Below, in pieces: positions 8,901-14,817 of a DNA stretch of 14,817 nt (positions within the stretch are counted from its first letter, which is position 1; the number at the start of each line of letters is the position of its first letter). The stretch comes from Lobulomyces angularis. Taxonomy: Eukaryota > Chytridiomycota > Chytridiomycetes > Lobulomycetales > Lobulomycetaceae. The notes beneath the pieces are model-generated. The model was given only the letters and a program-made list of their open reading frames with translations. It did no database searches and was not told where the DNA came from. The stretch covers positions 1-14,817 of the forward strand of contig JADHYX010000042.1 of assembly GCA_027604685.1 (NCBI GenBank), in the 5' to 3' direction. The translations under genes were made by a program, and so were the position numbers.

Positions 8901-11900
8901 CAATTGCAGCTCTAAAAGATTTTCCCTTTTTATATGAATCCAACGCACGATCATTACTTCCTAACTTTTCATACAATTCACCTGCCTAAAAAAAAAAAAT
9001 TAAAAAGTAAAAAAAGTAGAAAAAATATTTATAAAAAACTTACCTTTTCGTATAACGAACTTTTGTACAACGAAGCTGCAATTCTTTCAGTTAATTCAGA
9101 GTTACTGGTTAAACCACGCTGCAGTAACACCTGCGATGCCCTTCCTGGCATACCTGCTTTCAGGTACAGATGAATAGCGGCTGTATAATCACCCTCTTCT
9201 TCTTTAGTTTCTGCAGCTTGATCTTCTTGACCACTAATGTCAAAAAAAAAAAATTAAAAAAAACATTAAATTTTTGTTACGAATCAATTAGCCAAGAATA
9301 ATAATTTTTTTTTAAAGTTTCAAGTTCAGGATGATTTTTCATCTCTGCAACCTTTATTGATAAATTCCATTTGTGCATTTCCTGGTACATATTCATAGCA
9401 TCCTCCACTTTACCCTAAAAAAAAAAAAGAAACATAAAAACAGAAAAAAAAAATGGAATTTTTTGGGTTTTTCTTTAGTATCTTATTTTGAATAAATTAC
9501 TTGTTCTAGATAAATGTTTTCCGCTATTTTAAACTGTTTATCCAACATTGCTAGTTTTGCTTTAACAGCATAATGTTGAATTCCATCCTGTTAAAAAAAA
9601 AATTTATACGTGAATCCCTTCATCATTAATTTTTTCAGCAACATCATTCAAATTTCTTAAATATTGAGTAGTAGCAACGTCACCAAGTGCTGCGAAACAT
9701 CTTTCAGCCATTTTTAACTTATCATCCTTAAGTGCCATTTGACTCAAGGTTTTCCACATCGCTTCTGTGTCCGAATTTAGTGTTAATGTTTCCAGTAATG
9801 CTACAGCTCTATACAAATAACATATTAACAGAGTTTTTTTTTTTTTTTAGATTATAAAAAGCTAAATTAACTTATTTTTTACATTTTTTACCTTTCATAA
9901 TCTCTATCCTCCAAACTAGTGCCAAACTCAATTAGACTTTCATCAAGTGTATAAGATACGGTGTTTACACCTTCATCAACTATAACCTCAGTTTTTCCAT
10001 CAACTCTTTCAATATCCTCTATATCTCCCTTAATTGGAAACATGGTCACCCTCTTAGGAAATGCTACTGAATACCAAATGCATAAATTATTTCTACTCTG
10101 GGCAACAATTACATCCGAATTTGGAACCCACTATATTATTTTTAAAGATAAAAAAAAAATTAAATTAAAAATTTTTCAAATGGCCCTTACTTGAACATAT
10201 GTGCAATATGAGAGCAAGGTAACTCTAGTTTGAGCTGCAACGTCATACAAATGCAATTGATTTCTTTTATCTCGAAATAATAAATTAGTGCCTTTTCCAG
10301 AAAGCTGTTAAAATTGTAATAATAATAAAAGTGGAGAAAATGTTAAGTAAAAAAAAATTTTTTTTTTTTTTTACTTCTAGCCAATCTATTTTTGAATCAT
10401 GACTAACACTTCCTACGGTAAAACCAGTTATTAGGTCTAAAACGTTGATAGTTTGTAAATCGATTAAATATGCAACTTTTTTCACATTTTCTTGAAATTT
10501 ACGATCATTAATTCTAACACTTTACAACAAAAAAAAAATAAATAAAATTTTTGTTTTTCATTTTTTCCTTTTTTTTTTTCTACCTAATTGAATGAGGATT
10601 CATGTGTTCAGTTCTACACGAACCCAAAATTTCATTTACACCGTATTCTACCAAAGAAAGTTCTCCTGCGTTAAATACCATGCAAGCTCTAGGATTTTCA
10701 AAATAAAACTTTTCATTTCCACTTCCAATCCAACTTATCTTTAAAATTTTTTAAGTAAAAAAATACAAATAAAAAAATTAAATAATTTATAATATATAAT
10801 TTTTTACCTCACTTAACTTACAACTTGCTAAATCACCCATTAATAAGGTTTGATTTGTATTTGCAATTAAAAATTGATCTTGAAAAATGTTTACTTTTGT
10901 AATTTCATAACCATAGTGAGATTTTAAGACAATCCGAGAACCAGTAGATAACCTTTTCACAATAACTTGACTTGGGCTGACATAAGTAAATTCAAATTTT
11001 CCTTTGTATCGAGATCTTTTTAAGCAACAATCAAATATTTCTGTTGCTCCACACATATTTGCCTAATTTTTTTAACAAAAATTAAATTTTTTTAACAAAA
11101 ATTAAATTTTTTTTTATTTTTTTTAATTCTAAATTTACAGCTGCTAATCTAGAGCCATCGGGCTTCCAAGCTAATGCAGTTACTGTGTAAAAATTATCAA
11201 TAATTTTAATTGCGGCTTCACTCCATTGCTGAGAGCTTACAGAATAATTATATATATGAAATCTAGAAAAATATATTAAGTAAAAAAAGGATTTTCAAAC
11301 CAATTTTTAAATTCACCTGTTAAAACTTCCCAATACAACACTTTGACCACTAGGATTAAATTCTGCAGTTGTGAAATCGTATACATTTTCGTCATTACTG
11401 TAATCAAACTGTTGAACAACTTTTCCTAAAGATTTTTTATATTTAATGTTAATTTTCTTTCAAAAAAATGTATATATTTTTTTGGATTTTTTACCATTCT
11501 GGTCATAAAAAACTACTACTTTATCACAACCAGCAGCAACTATACTCTCACCCCATGCCAAAGCATCAGGTGCACATCTGTGTGTCACAAATTTTCCCTA
11601 AAAATAATACAATTAGAAAGGTAAAATTATAAAAAAAAAAATGCTGTATACCTGGGCAGCACCTTGTACAGCATCATCGAAAAAAAATCTGTTTACTGAT
11701 CCATCAGCATGGCCACTAATTATAGCATTTCCTTCCAGGTTACTTGCCGTTGACACTACACAGCTTTCAGTTTGATATAGAGTAGCAGCTTTATTGGTTT
11801 TCAAGTTTCCAACCCGAACCTAAAAAAAAATACAAAAAATTGTAAAAAAAAGTTAAAAAAAGTTAAAAATACTTTTCCATCGGCCAAACCAAAAACTAAA

Positions 11901-12366
11901 GCATTTGGTTGCTCTTTTGGCCAAGTCATTGACGTAATTTCTGAAGATTGAATTAATTTGTTGCAAATTGATTTCTTTTCTCCCCATTCCAAACCTAGTT
12001 TATAAACAAAAACAACACAATCAGTTTGTGCGATAGCTAATTTTGTTGAATCAGAAGAAAATGCTAAACCGCATATTGTATAAGGTTTTGATGTCTTTTT
12101 TTTTTTTTAAGTAAAATTTTAAGTAAAAAAGAAAGAACCTTTTGTGGATCGGCAGGTTTAGTTGAAAATCTATCTTTTCTTTCACCAGTTTCATCAAAGA
12201 GTTGAACAACTCTATCAGCACCAACAACAGCCAATTTTTGATTATTTGGTGACCAAGCTTTAAATAAAATTATTATTATGAAAATTTGAATTGATGTACC
12301 GATTGCAGATACTCTGTTAGGAGCATCACTTGCAGGAATAACAGTTTTTAAATGTCTTAACTGCAT
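5519..12366 (-). CDS. IFT172: Intraflagellar transport protein IFT172, complete (29 exons, 1731 aa)
   Basis: IFT172 is a peripheral IFT-B subunit that works in tubulin-cargo transport and tip turnaround in cilia. Exons in gene order: 12300-12366, 12139-12257, 11873-12094, 11652-11819, 11495-11597, 11317-11425, 11139-11262, 10808-11062, 10584-10738, 10375-10519, 10191-10304, 9892-10130, 9610-9808, 9501-9587, 9281-9414, 9044-9233, 8872-8985, 8679-8807, 8049-8594, 7853-7982, 7690-7796, 6783-7631, 6612-6717, 6454-6557, 6191-6400, 5979-6134, 5770-5938, 5623-5714, 5519-5572. They total 5196 nt, all in frame, with no internal stop. Human IFT172 is 1749 aa and collinear throughout. Residues 1 to about 606 form the two WD40 propellers ([29 protein letters not shown]). 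About 607-1627 are TPR-like repeats ([42 protein letters not shown]). From 1628 ([12 protein letters not shown]) comes the C-terminal U-box-like region with four CxxC pairs. One intron is 22 bp and one is GC-AG. The gene looks intact and functional. Confidence 0.97.
8808..8871 (-). other. GC-AG intron in IFT172 (intron 17)
   Basis: The exon ends CCACAACAG, the intron begins GCAAAAAAA and it ends TACATAG. Splicing here gives [17 protein letters not shown], which lines up without gaps with the human ARLAFPVEVVKLEEAWG. The nearest GT upstream (in CACGTG) would delete the conserved Phe-Pro. Reading through gives a frameshift and stop. A GC donor is therefore the simplest reading. Confidence 0.8.
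9588..9609 (-). other. 22-bp ultra-short intron in IFT172 (intron 13)
   Basis: The intron starts GTATAAA, continues with ten T, and ends AACAG. Without splicing, the frame hits TAA two codons after GIH. Removing exactly these 22 nt restores frame, and the joined segment from NDVAEK to VKAK is 24 residues, the same length as the human segment from NEIADQ to VRAR. A longer alternative using the GT in AATGATGTTGCT would keep frame but delete eleven residues present in the human protein. Confidence 0.8.
11065..11104. repeat. 20-bp tandem duplication inside IFT172 intron 7
   Basis: The unit AATTTTTTTAACAAAAATTA occurs twice in perfect tandem and is followed by a partial third copy (AATTTTTTT). 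It lies wholly inside the 76-bp intron 11063-11138 and lengthens it by one unit. It looks like a recent slippage duplication with no coding effect. Confidence 0.9.
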
Positions 12367-12568
12367 TTAAAAGAGTAATTTGCAACGAAAAAAAAAGTTT
12401 GAAATTTTAAAATCGGAGTTTTAAAATTAATCCAAAAGAATAGAAACTGATGATATTGTATGAATATTAATTTTTCAAAAATTCAAAAGAAAAAAATTTT
12501 TTTTATTATTATTACATAGCACAAATATTCTAAGTTAAAAGCATTCATATTGAATAATACTTTTTATA
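12367..12568. promoter_or_regulatory. IFT172 upstream region
   Basis: About 200 bp of AT-rich DNA upstream of the IFT172 ATG should contain its core promoter and 5' UTR. I looked for an RFX X-box (GTTNCCATGGNAAC-like), which drives IFT genes in animals, and saw none. An AATAATAATAAAA stretch on the minus strand near 12500-12516 could serve as a poly(A) signal for any minus-strand transcript ending here. Confidence 0.4.
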
Positions 12569-12733
12569 TCAAATTCTTACAATTATATTTTTTAATGTTT
12601 TTTTTGCTGATTCTAAATCATTTTCTGAAGTTGGGTGTTGATAGAAGAGGTTTTTTAAATAATTTCGATACATTTCAAGTTGAGATGGAAATAATAATTG
12701 AAATGTTTCTGGTTTATTTGTAATAGTTAATAG
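12569..12733 (-). other. Short coding-like open frame upstream of IFT172
   Basis: A minus-strand frame is open for 54 codons between a TAA and a TGA. Its soluble-protein-like text includes FPSQLEMYRNYLKNLF and YQHPTSENDLESAKK. The only ATG (12671-12673) would give 34 aa. A GTAAGA donor follows KNII. Splicing it to an AG near 12530 would give a short alternative tail ending in ATG TAA, about 145 bp before the IFT172 start. It could be the last exons of a minus-strand gene, a gene remnant, or chance. I could not find upstream exons that join in frame. Confidence 0.3.
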
Positions 12734-12805
12734 TTAATTGAAATTTTTAGTTTTCGTAAGTTTCAATGAAAAAGTTTTTCTCTAGTATTAAAAGATACCA
12801 ATCCA

Positions 12806-12883
12806 CTTATAAAACTAAATTCTTGTAACCTCTGTTTTGTTTTTGGTTCTTTTTTAGAGGTTACAAGAATTGAGTTTTATAAG
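12806..12883. repeat. Near-perfect inverted repeat (28-bp arms, 22-nt loop)
   Basis: The left arm, 12806-12833 (CTTATAAAAC...GTAACCTCT), and the right arm, 12856-12883 (AGAGGTTACAAG...TTATAAG), are reverse complements at 27 of 28 positions. The 22-nt spacer is T-rich. As DNA it could extrude a cruciform; as RNA from either strand it would fold into a long stable hairpin. It lies about 440 bp upstream of the IFT172 start and overlaps no convincing coding frame. Candidate explanations are a miniature element, a small-RNA precursor or a structured terminator. Confidence 0.85.
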
Positions 12884-12901
12884 AATTGAAAGTGTGTGGA
12901 A

Positions 12902-12922
12902 GTAACACCAATTCCAAGAATT
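12902..12922 (+). repeat. Left copy of a 21-bp inverted repeat
   Basis: The sequence GTAACACCAATTCCAAG plus AATT is repeated exactly, in reverse complement, at 14469-14489. Looser similarity continues on both sides (AGTGTGTGG versus AGTATGG before it, and a T-rich tail after it). The copies face each other across about 1.57 kb, as terminal repeats of a transposon would. They could also be two opposed copies of one dispersed sequence. Confidence 0.8.
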
Positions 12923-14468
12923 TTTATTTTTGGTAAAAATGTTAAGGTACTTTTTGTGGTAATACAGCTCTCAACGAAGAATCCATAAATCGCCAATCCT
13001 TTTCTCACCAACATTTACTTCGATATAAGGCAAATTCCCCAGCCACAAAAGGACGAAAATTTGTTTTAAAATAACTCTTTGGTTAGACGATGCTCCAGTA
13101 AAAAAGGTGGTTGTTGAGATTTCACAATTTTTTTTTTTTTCTATTCCAGTAATGGTTTTTCTCAAACAATTGATTTTGATCGCGATTTTCTCTTACTTCA
13201 ACAATTTAGATGCACACTTTTTGTAAACACTTGAATTCTCATACCTTATTATCAACATCTCACTCAACAAACGGATGATGAATCATAAATTTATAGACAT
13301 TACATAAAAGAATCTTTAAAACGTTTGGTTAATTACGAACAAAGATGACTTGGTGAGTTACTTTAACTGTGTATTAACACCAAAATTTTCTACTTGGTAT
13401 GTGCATTTCAATCTCAAATCTTCCTCAATTTATTGCTGTAATTGGTACAGCGCTCACAAACACTTCAAGCAAGAAAAGAAGGATACATAATTCCTGGTAC
13501 AAAATGTCAGTAAATGTTTGCAGAAAATCTATTAATACTTAGTGAGTTTTCGCCAATCTAATCTTCTTATAATCCATTTTCTAAACGATCAGATAAAACT
13601 AACTAATCAAACTCTATATTCGATTTCCTCCCAAATTTGGAAAAATTTTCAATAATTTCATTCTAGGTCATTGGCATTCCAAATTTTCTTGTCTCCTATT
13701 CTTCCAATAAGCTGATAGGTTTTCTACATTCCTGGACTCTGTGAAGGTCAATCAAGTGTTGAAATCTTCGGAAAAAAAATTAGATGTTAATTTTGTTTTA
13801 AGACAGCTTCACAATATTTTGCATTAACACCAATCTATACCAATGTTTCTGAAGGCATTCAGTTAATAGGTAAACCTAAAGAGTTTCTGCATAAGTATAT
13901 TGGTTTTAGTTACCTTCTAATGCTACAATTGGGCATAAACCGCCAAATTGTTTCATGAATCAGTTTGTCCAAACCCTCTATGTTTTTTAGCAAATTCTAC
14001 TCTTAAGCATTGATAAAGATTTCTTTAATAACTAAATTTCAACAAAATTAAGTTATTTTGAAAAAATTCGAATTTTTGTTTCTGAATAAATTAAGAGTTT
14101 TCGAACAAAACTATCTTCAATTCGGTTTTAAATGTCTGTAGTATATTTAATTGTTCCTTTGAATTTTTTTGATTTGCAGAGGGACTCATGCATTAATTTT
14201 TAAGTAAGAAATTTTAACTTTTCGTGTGAGGTCAACTTCAAAAGTCTACTTCATTCCCGTCATTTCCTCAATGCAACTGGACTTTTATCAGAGTTGACCA
14301 AAAACCAAACACATCCATCTTTACGCAAAACATTACCTTGATGAAATTTCAAAACGCAGCAGGTCTAATTTTTACAATTTTTTAGGAAAAAGGTTAAGTG
14401 TGACATTTTCGCTGTAAAATGATACAATGATAAAATTTCCTAGTTTTAAATTTATTATAAAAAATTAC
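12923..14468. other. Stretch without an assignable gene; coding-like fragments broken by stops
   Basis: Base composition is less extreme than in the introns and intergenic DNA to the left, and several runs read like protein. On the plus strand these are 12946-13074 (including LNEESINRQSFSHQHLL), about 13142-13740 (one frame, with motifs such as YYQHLTQQTDDES and RKEGYIIPGTKCQ but many in-frame stops), and 13803-13958 (51 codons, including TPIYTNVSEGIQLIG). On the minus strand 12971-13165 is open for 64 codons. The strands contradict each other and no chain of GT-AG introns joins them well. A decayed gene or element is likely. No family is recognised. Confidence 0.35.
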
Positions 14469-14696
14469 AATTCTTGGAATTGGTGTTACCATTACCATAC
14501 TCAGTAGCAGGTGACACGCCGCCCAGTTCTGGAACGGGTGATACACATAAGAAGTCCAAAAGTTAAAATTGGTTGCAATCAGTGATGCTGGCAACGCCGG
14601 AGTTAAGAAGATGCCGCTGTAACTAACCAAATAATTTAAAAATATTTTAATAAATTGGCTTTGGAGCTGTGGCTGGTGTTGAAATACAATCTTCAC
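14394..14696 (-). other. Open frame over a GC-richer block, unresolved
   Basis: The minus strand is open for 100 codons and includes LTPALPASLIATNFNFWTS. Another minus-strand frame of the same DNA reads just as protein-like over 14462-14550 (SPVPELGGVSPATEYG, then NGNTNSKN and a stop). A hand count of 14481-14640 gives 70 G or C in 160 nt, about 44%, well above the rest of the window. The block could be a relic exon, the end of an inserted element (it contains the right copy of the 21-bp inverted repeat), or recently transferred DNA. I cannot choose the true frame. Confidence 0.3.
14469..14489 (-). repeat. Right copy of the 21-bp inverted repeat
   Basis: This is the exact reverse complement of 12902-12922. 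In one minus-strand reading it encodes GNTNSKN and is followed by a stop; the left copy in its own plus-strand reading gives GSNTNSKN. The match could therefore reflect shared coding sequence of two decayed gene copies as well as a terminal repeat. Confidence 0.8.
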
Positions 14697-14817
14697 TCAA
14701 AGTTGTCACTCCTTCTCGCCCTATGTGTGACAAAAGAATTTTGCGTCACATTGGAGTCCAAAATTTTTCCTGACAAGTTTTTACAAAATATATTTAAAAA
14801 ATGAAATTTATTTTGAA
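14697..14817. other. Right edge, nothing assigned
   Basis: The last 121 bp continue the GC-richer block briefly and then turn AT-rich. A short minus-strand run (SNVTQNSFVTHRARR) is protein-like but has no start or splice context. No feature is supported. Confidence 0.3.

Noticed and set aside
9534..9662. 53-bp alternative to the 22-bp intron (donor in AATGATGTTGCT)
   Set aside because: It keeps frame but deletes eleven residues that match human IFT172 in length and pattern.
9961..10194. Plus-strand open frame of 77 codons
   Set aside because: It is antisense to IFT172 exon 12 and intron 11; the minus strand aligns with the second WD40 propeller.
13142..13740. Genetic code with stops read as Gln, suggested by the interrupted frame
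   Set aside because: IFT172, the F-box gene and the 7TM gene use TAA as terminator and contain no in-frame stop codons, so decay is simpler.
14480..14500. RFX X-box-like sequence (GTTACCATTACCATAC)
   Set aside because: Only the first half-site matches; the second is a direct rather than inverted half, and it is about 2 kb from the IFT172 start.
1..14817. tRNA, rRNA or CRISPR-like arrays
   Set aside because: I scanned for T-loop GTTCGA-type motifs, conserved rRNA stretches and spaced repeats and found none.

Overview
This window is eukaryotic nuclear DNA. It is very AT-rich, full of A and T runs, and its genes are cut by many tiny introns (most 40 to 86 bp, nearly all GT-AG). A complete intraflagellar transport gene shows that the organism builds cilia or flagella at some stage. 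The standard genetic code fits: none of the 1731 reconstructed IFT172 codons is TAA, TAG or TGA, which argues against ciliates with reassigned stops. A beta-TrCP-type F-box/WD40 gene would suit an opisthokont or related lineage, such as an early-branching fungus or a compact animal genome, but I cannot name the organism. I assembled the gene models by hand from splice signals, reading frame and, for two genes, remembered human homologues.

Layout, left to right. At 1-332 on the minus strand is the 5' end of a gene that runs off the window, possibly a mobile-element protein. At 786-1897 (minus) is a seven-exon gene for a 258-residue protein with seven predicted membrane helices and GPCR-like topology; I do not recognise its family. 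At 2305-2715 (plus), divergent from it, is an intronless gene for a small charged coiled-coil protein. At 2973-4977 (minus) is a seven-exon F-box/WD40 gene whose seven repeats carry every phosphodegron contact I checked against human beta-TrCP. At 5519-12366 (minus) is a complete 29-exon IFT172 gene of 1731 residues.

The rest, 12367-14817, has no gene I can assemble. It holds a strong 28-bp-arm hairpin, a 21-bp perfect inverted repeat whose copies lie about 1.6 kb apart, a GC-richer block, and coding-like runs on both strands broken by stops. It reads best as decayed gene or mobile-element sequence.

The most unusual points are a 22-bp intron and a GC-AG intron in IFT172, four CxxC pairs at the IFT172 C-terminus that human IFT172 largely lacks, and the unrecognised 7TM gene. 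IFT172 and the F-box protein act in separate processes (ciliary transport and ubiquitin ligation), and nothing in the sequence shows that they are co-regulated.
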